DNA of 6,088 nucleotides from an uncultured Rhodopirellula sp. (GCA_913061385.1 CAJXTM010000265.1:1-6088), one strand, 5' to 3'; shown: positions 1 to 6,088, numbered from the stretch's first letter. Program-made: numbers and translations. The notes: generated from the letters alone by a model not told the origin.

Positions 1-34
1 GTCTCGTGGGCTCGGAGATGTGTATAAGAGACAG
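1..34 (+). other. Nextera/Tn5 read-2 adapter (synthetic)
   Basis: These bases match the Nextera read-2 transposase adapter: a 15-base tail (GTCTCGTGGGCTCGG) followed by the 19-base Tn5 mosaic end AGATGTGTATAAGAGACAG at 16-34. It is library-preparation sequence, not genomic. The first genomic base is about 35, so the left edge says nothing about the natural end of a replicon or element. Confidence 0.98.
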
Positions 35-167
35 ACCCAACCCATGCAAGCACAGCGGCTTGCGATAAACAGAACTCATTATCCCACCTGTGCCTGCATG
101 TGTCTCTACACACATCGGATGCAAGTGATTCAGACAAGAGAGCGGAGCTAGACTCCGAACCAAACCC
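35..167 (+). promoter_or_regulatory. Leader region upstream of the large haem protein gene
   Basis: This stretch lies between the adapter and the ATG at 168. Two short inverted repeats are visible: ATGTGT (98-103) with ACACAT (110-115), and CGGAG (143-147) with CTCCG (153-157). The second sits 10 bases before the start codon. Its GGAG is the only Shine-Dalgarno-like string, but it ends 20 bases from the ATG, too far for normal use. I see no convincing -35/-10 pair. One frame is open from the adapter junction to a TAG at 149-151, so this could include the tail of a cut-off upstream gene, but the composition does not look protein-like. Confidence 0.25.
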
Positions 168-3100
168 ATGAAACCTATTTTTATTTGCATCGCTGCATTA
201 CTGGTTTTCGGTACCGACCTGCGTGCGGAAACGAAACCTATCAAGGCTCTCTTGATTGCTGGGGGTTGCTGCCACGATTACAAGGGCCAGCACGAAGCTT
301 TGTTCAAGGGTATCCAAGCCAGATCCAACGTTCAGGTTGATGTCTATTGGACAGATGACGCTGGCACCAATCCTCCTTTTCCACTCTTCGAAAGTCCGGA
401 CTGGGCCAAAGGCTACGATGTCATCATTCATGACGAATGTGCAGCCAGCAACAAAGACGTTGCAGTGGTTCAGAGAATCCTTGCTGTTCACCGCACCGTA
501 CCTGCAGTGCACCTACATTGTGCGATGCACTCTTTTCGCAACGGAACCGATTTGTGGTTCAAACATCTGGGGCTCCAATCCACCAGTCACGGGCCCCAGG
601 AACCCATCGCCATTTCCTTCGTGGACAAATCACATCCCATCACCAAGAATTTGCGTGATTGGACCACCATCAAAGAAGAACTCTATAACAATGCAGCAAT
701 GCACGGCGCCAAGGCACTGGCAACCGGCACACAAACCTACACAAGAAGCGGGAAAACGGTCAAAGCAAAAGCGGTCGTTGCGTGGACGAACGAAACGCAG
801 GGAGCCCGAAGTTTCAGTACCACCTTGGGACACAATACGGCGACCGTGGCTGATGACAGATACTTGAACCTAGTGACGCGTGGTTTGCTGTGGGCTTGTG
901 ACAAACTGGATCCAGAGTACATGACTCCGTACCCAGGCAAAAACAACATCACTTTCATTGCAAAGAAAGAAAAGGCTGCGGTCGTCCCAAAGCTTGGAGT
1001 CATGCCGAAGGATGCAACTCTCGTCATACCCACTGCATCATCAACCCAACAACCCAACTTTGCACTAAACGCATTTGACGGCGATACAAACACACGATGG
1101 TGCGCTTCAAGCGGAAATTATCCGCAATGGTTAGCATGGGAATTCCAGCGCCCAGTGAAAGCAGTCTCGATCAAAATCTTGTGGGAATTTGATCGCGATT
1201 ATCAGTTCCATGTCGAAGGATCGACCGATGGAAAAAACTGGAACAATCTTTTAGATGCATCCAAGAACAAACAGGTAACACAGGGTGATCTGAAATTAAA
1301 AACAGACGTTCCGATCAAGCACATGCGGATTGTCGGCTTAGGTTCGTCTGGTGGTTGGTGTAGCATTCGCGAGGTTTCGGTCAAGGGCGACGGAATCAAC
1401 CCACTCTGGCCAGCAAGAGCAGACGGTAAACCATTCAGTTATCAACCCAAGCTAGCTGACCCCTACGCCAAGAAGGGCAATCTTCCACCAACCATCCAAT
1501 CGCTAACGCCAGCTGAAGAAGCGGCCATCCTAAAGGATGTGAAAGTAGCTGAAGGATTTGAGGCCACGGTGTTCGCCGCACCACCGGCAGTCAATTATCC
1601 TGTGTTTGTTGCTGCGTCCACCGACGGAACGCTCTATGTCAGTTCCGATGGCAATGGTTCCCTGGGGCGTGATCCAGAGCGTGGTCGTGTTATTCGCCTG
1701 CGGGATACGGATGGTGATGGCCGAGCTGATGAAACGAAGGTTTTCTGCGAGATTGACGCTCCCCGTGGTCTCGTATGGGACCACGACCGACTGTACCTGG
1801 TGCACCCGCCCCATCTTTCGGCCTTCATCGACGCTGACGGTGATGGTGTTGCAGAAGAGCAAAAGATTTTAGTGAGCAACGTGGCATTTGGTTACGACAA
1901 GCGACCCGCCGACCACACCACCAACGGCCTCAGCATTGGTGTCGACGGTTGGCTCTATATCGCTGGCGGAGACTTTGGATTCATGGAAGCAGAAGGAACC
2001 GATGGCCGTAAACTGACTCACCGTGGTGGAGGTGTCATCCGTGTCCGACCTGATGGGACCGGGCTGGAACTCTATTCAACGGGCACACGCAATATCCTCG
2101 AAGTCGCGGTTAGCCCTCGCATGGATCTATTTGCAAGAGACAACACCAATGATGGCGGAGGCTGGGACGTCAGATTCCACCATTTCACTGGCGGTGAAGA
2201 CCACGGCTATCCACGCTTGTACAAGAATTTCCCCAAGGAGTGTGTTGCACCACTCGCGGATTACGGCGGCGGGTCTGGCTGCGGGGCAACCTATGTAGAT
2301 GAGCCCGGCTTTGGAACATGGAACGACGCACCGCTAACAGCAGATTGGGGAACAGGAGCCATCTGGCACCATTCTGTCAAACCCAAGGGAGCAACCTTCG
2401 CTGAAACATCTCCGCCGAAACCGCTGGTTCGAATGTCGCGTCCCACAGATGCTGACGTTGATGGAAATAGCCGCCTGTACTGCGCAAGCTGGAAGGGAGC
2501 AACATTCAAATGGGCTGGCTCGAATGTGGGATACGTGGTCTGTGTGAAACCGAAGCAAATGCAGGATCGCCCAATGCCAAGTTTCACCGATCTTTCCTCT
2601 GACGAACTTGCTGCATTACTCGATGACTCCAGTCATCGACGCCGACTCGCTGCTCAACGGGAACTTTTGCGCCGCGGTGATCAAAGATATCGCAACTTGC
2701 TTGATCACATTCCCGCGCAAAGAAGCGATGCAAGAAATCTTGCGGAACGCCTTCAGCATGACGCAACGGCCAGCGAGATGCTTGACGCCCTCGAACACGA
2801 GGACCCTGTCGTGGTGCATATTGCCATTCGAAGCTTAGCGAAGAAGAAGGCTGTGGATGCCTGCATGAATTTGCTGAAAACGCAACTGAAGGCTCCAACG
2901 GACTCGCAACCGACTGCATTGCAAGCACTTGCCAAGATGCATACCCCTGGCGTTGTTACTGCATTGCTTCAACAAATTGATGATGAATCAAACGCGAAGA
3001 ACCGCATGCACCTGAGAGCCGCTTTATGTCGCCTGCACTACCAAGAAGGAATTTGGAAAGGGGACTCCTGGGGAACACGTCCCGATACGCGGGGTCCCTA

Positions 3101-4328
3101 CTACCAACCGGAACCGTGGAGCGAAACAGAACGAATCAACCAGCGGTTGCAACAGGCACTGAAAACAGCCTCTCCTGAAGAAGCAACCAACCTGATTCTT
3201 GAAATCAATCGTCACCGAATTCAAATTAACAATGTCGTAACTCAGATGATGGAACTGGCTGCTAACGACTCACAACTGCTGCCGCCAACTGTCGCAAAAC
3301 TGGCGGCTGAGCGTGAGCTTCCCAATGGCAGTGTGCCGTTTCTCATATCTGCTGTGACCGCGTCCGATCTATCATCAGCAACATTGATGCAAGCGGTATC
3401 AGCGTTGGTCAAATCTAAACAACCTGCAGCATTGAAACCTGCGTTCGCCGCCATTGCCAGGATGTCGGGGAACCAGCAAAAACAAGATCAACAGCGTGCA
3501 TTTCAGAGCTTAGTGAAGTCGCAACTACTGCAAAACCAGCTAGAGCTTGCATTACGAGAGTGCCAAAACGCAGACCCAAGCATTGGACATTGGGCGACTG
3601 CCGCAATACTGGGCGTGGCTCAGGAAACGAAAAGCAGCCCCGAAGTTCGTGAGCAAGCGAGCCTCAGCATTGACGACATGTGGAAACAGCCGAGACAGAA
3701 ACTCCGACTAATCAAGGCAGCTGCGGACACACAAAACCACTTCCTCGACGATCGGATTCTTGAGCTAACGAACAGTCCGGAACCAGAACTGGTGACAGAA
3801 GTGCAGCGTGCTATCAAAGCGTTGCGTCTCGCGGAGAAACTGGATCCCAATCGGCCTCGCATCGCCACGATCGGTGTAGACGCCGCGATGAAACAGTTCA
3901 CATTAACCAACGGCGATGTCGCACATGGGCAGCGTTTGTTCAAAGAAGCCAACTGCACCGCTTGCCATACCGTTAGTAAGCAGGACGAACAACAAGGGCC
4001 GTACCTTGGTAATATTGCAGCCACCTACAAAAGACAACAACTTGCCGAAGCCGTGCTACAACCAAACAAAACGATTGCACAGGGTTTCGCGACCACGTCA
4101 ATCCTGACCGTTGATGGTCAGGTAGTGATAGGATTTGTAACCAAGGAGCTAGCAGACAAGGTGACCCTTCGAGATGCTCAAGCCAAAGAACACCAGATCA
4201 GCAAAGATGACATTGAAATCCGCAAGGTGTTGAAAACATCAGTCATGCCGGAAGGCTTGATGGACAAGTATTCCGTCAGTGACCTTGCAGCCATCATTGC
4301 TTATCTGGAGTCACTGCCCAAAAATTGA
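168..4328 (+). CDS. Exported ThuA / F5/8C / PVC-type dehydrogenase / HEAT / cytochrome c fusion protein
   Basis: The 1386-residue product probably oxidises a sugar or polyol-like substrate in the periplasm; the substrate is unknown. It starts with a Sec-type signal peptide (hydrophobic 4-14, likely cleavage after A20), which supports this ATG. A ThuA-like domain (~25-247) has GGCCHDY at 32-38, HLHCAMH at 115-121 and LGHN near 220. A discoidin (F5/8 type C) domain spans ~283-409. A PVC-type membrane-bound dehydrogenase propeller (~445-796) has DHTTNG at 582-587, TRNILE near 640, and two D-x-D-x-D-G loops (513-522, 555-564). A HEAT-like helical region (~810-1240) includes WGTRPDTRGPYY at 968-979. 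The C-terminal Pirellula/Verrucomicrobium-type haem domain (~1246-1386) has CTACH at 1263-1267, giving covalent haem attachment and a His ligand, and M1360 in SVMPEG as probable distal ligand. The frame is intact and the domain order is usual for planctomycetes. Domain calls are by recognition. Function beyond 'haem-containing periplasmic oxidoreductase' is inference. Confidence 0.93.
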   Translation: MKPIFICIAALLVFGTDLRAETKPIKALLIAGGCCHDYKGQHEALFKGIQARSNVQVDVYWTDDAGTNPPFPLFESPDWAKGYDVIIHDECAASNKDVAVVQRILAVHRTVPAVHLHCAMHSFRNGTDLWFKHLGLQSTSHGPQEPIAISFVDKSHPITKNLRDWTTIKEELYNNAAMHGAKALATGTQTYTRSGKTVKAKAVVAWTNETQGARSFSTTLGHNTATVADDRYLNLVTRGLLWACDKLDPEYMTPYPGKNNITFIAKKEKAAVVPKLGVMPKDATLVIPTASSTQQPNFALNAFDGDTNTRWCASSGNYPQWLAWEFQRPVKAVSIKILWEFDRDYQFHVEGSTDGKNWNNLLDASKNKQVTQGDLKLKTDVPIKHMRIVGLGSSGGWCSIREVSVKGDGINPLWPARADGKPFSYQPKLADPYAKKGNLPPTIQSLTPAEEAAILKDVKVAEGFEATVFAAPPAVNYPVFVAASTDGTLYVSSDGNGSLGRDPERGRVIRLRDTDGDGRADETKVFCEIDAPRGLVWDHDRLYLVHPPHLSAFIDADGDGVAEEQKILVSNVAFGYDKRPADHTTNGLSIGVDGWLYIAGGDFGFMEAEGTDGRKLTHRGGGVIRVRPDGTGLELYSTGTRNILEVAVSPRMDLFARDNTNDGGGWDVRFHHFTGGEDHGYPRLYKNFPKECVAPLADYGGGSGCGATYVDEPGFGTWNDAPLTADWGTGAIWHHSVKPKGATFAETSPPKPLVRMSRPTDADVDGNSRLYCASWKGATFKWAGSNVGYVVCVKPKQMQDRPMPSFTDLSSDELAALLDDSSHRRRLAAQRELLRRGDQRYRNLLDHIPAQRSDARNLAERLQHDATASEMLDALEHEDPVVVHIAIRSLAKKKAVDACMNLLKTQLKAPTDSQPTALQALAKMHTPGVVTALLQQIDDESNAKNRMHLRAALCRLHYQEGIWKGDSWGTRPDTRGPYYQPEPWSETERINQRLQQALKTASPEEATNLILEINRHRIQINNVVTQMMELAANDSQLLPPTVAKLAAERELPNGSVPFLISAVTASDLSSATLMQAVSALVKSKQPAALKPAFAAIARMSGNQQKQDQQRAFQSLVKSQLLQNQLELALRECQNADPSIGHWATAAILGVAQETKSSPEVREQASLSIDDMWKQPRQKLRLIKAAADTQNHFLDDRILELTNSPEPELVTEVQRAIKALRLAEKLDPNRPRIATIGVDAAMKQFTLTNGDVAHGQRLFKEANCTACHTVSKQDEQQGPYLGNIAATYKRQQLAEAVLQPNKTIAQGFATTSILTVDGQVVIGFVTKELADKVTLRDAQAKEHQISKDDIEIRKVLKTSVMPEGLMDKYSVSDLAAIIAYLESLPKN

Positions 4329-4355
4329 TTACGACAAACCAGCCAGATCCTGCAC

Positions 4356-4391
4356 CCCATCCAGAAAACTTGCTAATTTTCCATGGATGGG
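4356..4391. terminator. Hairpin after the large gene, possible shared terminator
   Basis: A perfect 8-base outer stem (CCCATCCA 4356-4363 with TGGATGGG 4384-4391) continues, after a 2-base bulge, into a 5-base stem (GAAAA 4364-4368 with TTTTC 4377-4381) around the loop CTTGCTAA. It begins 28 bases after the stop codon at 4328 and lies between convergent genes, so either or both transcripts could use it. No T-run follows on either strand, so it is not a textbook intrinsic terminator. It may instead protect the mRNA 3' end or act with Rho. Confidence 0.45.
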
Positions 4392-4685
4392 CATTGTTGC
4401 AGACTACTTCTAACTGGCGGCAGCAAGACCTCGTTGTTTTCTTACACACCAAGGTCAAAGGCCTGGCAAAATGAATATGGACATCGAAGTCACCAACTGC
4501 TTGCAGGTCACGACCAAGCAGAACAGAAAATAGATCAGACTCTTCGCCGGCTACCAGCAGTCCACCGTTTTTGAACTGCGGCGACTGCTCGGTTGCATAG
4601 AGGAAAACGAGCAGCACTTCCGTATCACGCTGAATGAAATCGCGTTAACGGGAAACCAGGCGTGATTTTTGTGCCGTAAACTTTC

Positions 4686-4717
4686 GACAGATCCTGTCCA
4701 ACAAACTTCGCGTGAAG
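4686..4717 (-). terminator. Two small hairpins just downstream of the decarboxylase gene
   Basis: On the - strand, immediately after the stop codon at 4725, come CTTC-ACGC-GAAG (4717-4706), followed by TTTGTT, and then GACAG-GAT-CTGTC (4698-4686). Stems of 4 and 5 bases are weak, and the T-rich stretch after the first is short. Position is the main reason to list them as a candidate terminator; chance occurrence is quite possible. Confidence 0.2.
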
Positions 4718-4724
4718 ACGCTCA

Positions 4725-5567
4725 TCAGTTTTTTTTCTCTGCACGCTCTAATGCTGCACGAGTATCATTCGTCAAATCAGCGGCGAGAGACTGTTGTGTC
4801 TCTGGAATCGCCAGATGAATATCAGTTTCAACATGCATGCCCACCTGAAGATCCTTACCACTCAGGTTAAAAACGTGACCTCCAAAATCCCTCGTTTCAT
4901 TAATCAAGTGGAAGTGATATCCGGGAACGCCGATGGATGTTGCATACTGCGGTGCCCAGAACCCAACTAACGTCCCCTTCTGTTGTTCCGATCCGAATTG
5001 ACTTTGATGCTTGATAGCGTCAACCAGTTTTTCGCCAGGCTTCGCTTTGCAGGCAGCACGCAGCGAAACATTCTCAAAACAACCTTCAACACGAAAAGCA
5101 GCAAACAGGTTGTCCGAGGGTCGCTGAAGGTCGAGTTCGTTTTGCAACCCTTCAAAACTTTCAGCCTCAGCAATCTGAAAATATTGATCAGCGGCAAACC
5201 TGGTAATGGTGGCATACGGGACAAACGTGCTATCAGGAACCTCTCGTACTGTGCCACCACCGCGGATTTGGTAACAGACCCCATCGATCATCACCATCTC
5301 TCCATCCAAACCTTCAAAAGTCCCTAGACCAAAGTCACCGTGAACTTTGAGATCATGCACGCGAGTGCAACCATCAAAAACACCCTCAACCAATGCGCAG
5401 CTGGTTGATACTTGAAATAGCGAGTGGTGCCTGAGATCCAGTTCATTCGCAATCGCCCGCTCAACGATATGTGCGATGCTATCGCCGGTACGCGAACTTT
5501 CTGCTCCAAGGGCATTCCATAGAGTTTCGGATACACGGCAATCCAGTTTGCGACGCTTCATTGACAT
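4725..5567 (-). CDS. budA: Alpha-acetolactate decarboxylase with N-terminal ribbon-helix-helix-like module
   Basis: The enzyme decarboxylates 2-acetolactate to acetoin in the cytoplasm; there is no signal peptide. Of 280 residues, ~47-280 form the decarboxylase domain: GDFGLGTFEGLDGEM at 77-91, FRVEG at 158-162, and the metal site GYHFHLINETRDFGGH at 216-231. H218, H220 and H231 have the spacing of the three zinc-binding histidines of characterised enzymes. By spacing, E90, R170 and E274 or E277 correspond to the other catalytic residues, so it should be active. Residues 1-45 are extra: a basic strand (KRRKLDCRV), then two helices with TGDSIAHIVERAI, fitting a ribbon-helix-helix DNA-binding fold. 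Start is ATG 5567, or ATG 5561 two codons later; only a weak AAGAG lies ~12 bases upstream. A sigma-70-like promoter lies just upstream. It is convergent with the large gene and same-strand as, but 230 bases from, the ceramidase-like gene. No acetolactate synthase or acetoin reductase is visible. The decarboxylase call is firm; DNA binding is inferred. Confidence 0.93.
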   Translation of the reverse strand: MSMKRRKLDCRVSETLWNALGAESSRTGDSIAHIVERAIANELDLRHHSLFQVSTSCALVEGVFDGCTRVHDLKVHGDFGLGTFEGLDGEMVMIDGVCYQIRGGGTVREVPDSTFVPYATITRFAADQYFQIAEAESFEGLQNELDLQRPSDNLFAAFRVEGCFENVSLRAACKAKPGEKLVDAIKHQSQFGSEQQKGTLVGFWAPQYATSIGVPGYHFHLINETRDFGGHVFNLSGKDLQVGMHVETDIHLAIPETQQSLAADLTNDTRAALERAEKKN

Positions 5568-5591
5568 CAGAAATCACTGCTCTTGATCGTG

Positions 5592-5629
5592 TGATTGAAT
5601 AAAATCTGCCCCACCTGCTGTGTCAATCA
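5592..5629. repeat. Inverted repeat TGATTGA/TCAATCA over the decarboxylase promoter
   Basis: TGATTGA at 5592-5598 and its exact reverse complement TCAATCA at 5623-5629 are centred 31 bases apart, close to three helical turns. One arm overlaps the -35 element and the other touches the -10 element and start-site region, which is where a repressor dimer or tetramer would block polymerase. It could be the operator for the enzyme's own N-terminal ribbon-helix-helix-like module, but a 7-base pair of this kind can also arise by chance. Confidence 0.35.
5598..5626 (-). promoter_or_regulatory. Sigma-70-type promoter of the decarboxylase gene
   Basis: Reading the - strand, a consensus -35 box TTGACA (5626-5621) is followed by a 17-base spacer and TTTATT (5603-5598), which matches TATAAT at four of six positions. 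Transcription would begin near 5590, giving a leader of roughly 24 bases before the ATG at 5567. Element quality, ideal spacing and position directly upstream of a gene agree. It implies the decarboxylase is transcribed separately from the ceramidase-like gene. Confidence 0.65.
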
Positions 5630-5678
5630 ACTAGTAAAAGCGAAACACGCCCACTCAGAAGGCCTCAGACAAGTCATA

Positions 5679-5740
5679 CGTGCTGGACATTATCGGTCGT
5701 AATCTTCCAACAAGACTCCCCAATGAAATGGTACAGCACG
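5679..5740. repeat. Distant 7-base inverted repeat CGTGCTG/CAGCACG
   Basis: CGTGCTG (5679-5685) and CAGCACG (5734-5740) are exact reverse complements separated by 48 bases, between the ceramidase-like stop codon and the decarboxylase promoter. They could pair as the base of a larger RNA structure on the ceramidase-like transcript, or mark two protein-binding sites. The inner sequence does not extend the pairing, so this is weak. Confidence 0.15.
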
Positions 5741-5741
5741 A

Positions 5742-5757
5742 ATACACCTGATACACC
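5742..5757. repeat. Tandem direct repeat ATACACC (x2)
   Basis: ATACACC occurs at 5742-5748 and again at 5751-5757, separated by TG, a 9-base period. It lies about 40 bases downstream of the ceramidase-like stop codon on the - strand. Short phased direct repeats can be regulator sites, but nothing else here supports a role. Confidence 0.2.
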
Positions 5758-5797
5758 CACCTGACCATTTCCGCATCACTGAAGCAGTCGAACGGTT

Positions 5798-6040
5798 TCA
5801 TAGCTGATCCAAAATATCCAATGCTTTCCGTTCATAAACTTCTTGCCAATGAGGCGCGAGAATACAGTCACTGTCTTCCTGGGCTCCACCTACGTTTGCT
5901 AACTGTTTGGTCGTAGGGGCATAGTAGATGTATCCATTGGTGTAGCCGGCAACAAAGGTATTCTGATGTGAAGACTTGGCTTTGAGATTTAGACCAATCT
6001 GAACAGTCAACTCACCCGGAAAGCTTGTTAACACAAAGTC
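5798..6040 (-). CDS. C-terminal fragment of a neutral ceramidase-like protein (5' end missing)
   Basis: This is the last 80 residues of a gene cut by the right adapter; translation runs in frame from 6040 to TGA at 5798. The segment FPGELTVQIGLNLKAKSS, followed by a TFVAGYTNGYIYYAPT strand region and a closing LAPHWQEVYERKALDILDQL helix, resembles the C-terminus of the neutral/alkaline ceramidase-type amidohydrolases common in planctomycetes: PGE, then a hydrophobic strand, a Y-x-NG-Y-x-x-Y-x-PT motif and a terminal helix. Full family members are several hundred residues and usually exported. The catalytic part is missing, so activity cannot be judged. An apparent start at 6055 giving MYKRQ is adapter, not protein. 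No clear terminator follows. The family call is by pattern memory. Confidence 0.7.
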   Translation of the reverse strand, partial: DFVLTSFPGELTVQIGLNLKAKSSHQNTFVAGYTNGYIYYAPTTKQLANVGGAQEDSDCILAPHWQEVYERKALDILDQL

Positions 6041-6088
6041 CTGTCTCTTATACACATCTGACGCTGCCGACGACTCCTTACGTGTAGA
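6041..6088 (-). other. Nextera/Tn5 read-1 adapter with i5 index (synthetic)
   Basis: CTGTCTCTTATACACATCT at 6041-6059 is the reverse-complement Tn5 mosaic end, followed by the read-1 adapter tail GACGCTGCCGACGA (6060-6073). CTCCTTAC (6074-6081) is the reverse complement of GTAAGGAG, the Nextera i5 index known as S505/N505. GTGTAGA (6082-6088) begins the P5 sequence. None of this is genomic. Confidence 0.98.

Larger units (their letters stand above)
4329..4724. other. Intergenic region between convergent genes, no defensible gene
   Basis: These 396 bases separate two convergent genes. They hold the 4356-4391 hairpin and two small hairpins near the right gene's stop codon. A - strand frame is open from 4617 (GTG) through 4294 (107 residues), running into the 3' end of the large gene. 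Part of it (LLGRDLQAVGDFDVHIH) loosely resembles the C-terminal LSGKDLQVGMHVETDIH segment of the neighbouring decarboxylase, so it may be a decayed duplicate. A + strand frame from ATG 4471 to TGA 4663 is interrupted by one TAG at 4531. Neither frame has a clear ribosome binding site or a family I recognise. Confidence 0.5.

Noticed and set aside
35..79. Possible divergent - strand gene starting at ATG 79 with AGGTGG just upstream
   Set aside because: Only 15 codons remain before the adapter, too little to judge; the ribosome-site match alone is weak evidence.
35..151. Open + strand frame from the adapter junction to TAG at 149-151
   Set aside because: 38 codons rich in Cys, His and Arg with no recognisable motif; a partial gene tail cannot be excluded but is not supported.
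2584..2928. Long antisense and alternative-frame open reading frames inside the large gene (for example 256-867 + and 3620-4024 -)
   Set aside because: They overlap a gene whose frame carries clear domains throughout, and their translations show no motifs; they are shadows of it.
4983..5327. A + strand 114-codon frame inside the decarboxylase gene
   Set aside because: It is antisense to the catalytic domain, which has intact motifs; the translation is unlike any family I recognise.
5568..5797. CRISPR array, tRNA or small RNA in the gap between the two - strand genes
   Set aside because: There are no regularly spaced repeats and no cloverleaf or T-loop consensus; only short isolated repeats and a promoter are visible.
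16..6059. Inverted 19-base terminal repeats suggestive of a Tn5-like transposon
   Set aside because: They are the synthetic mosaic ends of Nextera adapters, flanked by adapter tails and an index; no transposase lies between them.

Overview
The window looks like one fragment of a planctomycete genome (Planctomycetota, most likely Pirellulales-like), recovered from a tagmented sequencing library. The taxonomic call rests on the large gene at 168-4328. It joins a ThuA domain, a discoidin-like domain, a PVC-type membrane-bound dehydrogenase propeller, a HEAT-like helical region and a Pirellula-type haem-binding cytochrome c domain, and this set of parts is characteristic of the PVC superphylum. 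Base composition is near even. Shine-Dalgarno sequences are weak or absent, which is common in that phylum. The ends are not biological: positions 1-34 and 6041-6088 are Nextera/Tn5 adapter sequence, the right one still carrying an i5 index. Genomic DNA is therefore about 35-6040.

Layout: a 133-base leader with two small hairpins precedes the 1386-residue exported multidomain haem protein on the + strand. A 396-base gap (4329-4724) follows, lying between convergent genes. It holds a good hairpin just after the first stop codon and some ambiguous open frames, but no gene I can defend. On the - strand, 5567-4725 encodes an alpha-acetolactate decarboxylase whose N-terminal ~45 residues look like a ribbon-helix-helix DNA-binding module. 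A 230-base gap upstream of it contains a convincing sigma-70-type promoter (TTGACA, 17-base spacer, TTTATT) framed by a 7-base inverted repeat. The last gene, on the - strand from the right genomic edge (6040) to 5798, is the C-terminal 80 residues of a protein resembling planctomycete neutral ceramidase-like enzymes. Its apparent N-terminus, MYKRQ, comes from the adapter.

The genes do not form an obvious pathway. The large protein probably performs periplasmic oxidation of a carbohydrate or other polyol-type substrate and passes electrons to its own c-type haem. The decarboxylase is cytoplasmic and makes acetoin from acetolactate; no acetolactate synthase or butanediol dehydrogenase is visible. 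The most novel hypothesis here is the decarboxylase itself: an enzyme fused to a DNA-binding-type module, with a symmetrical element over its own promoter, which suggests possible autoregulation. That is inference and is not shown by sequence alone.
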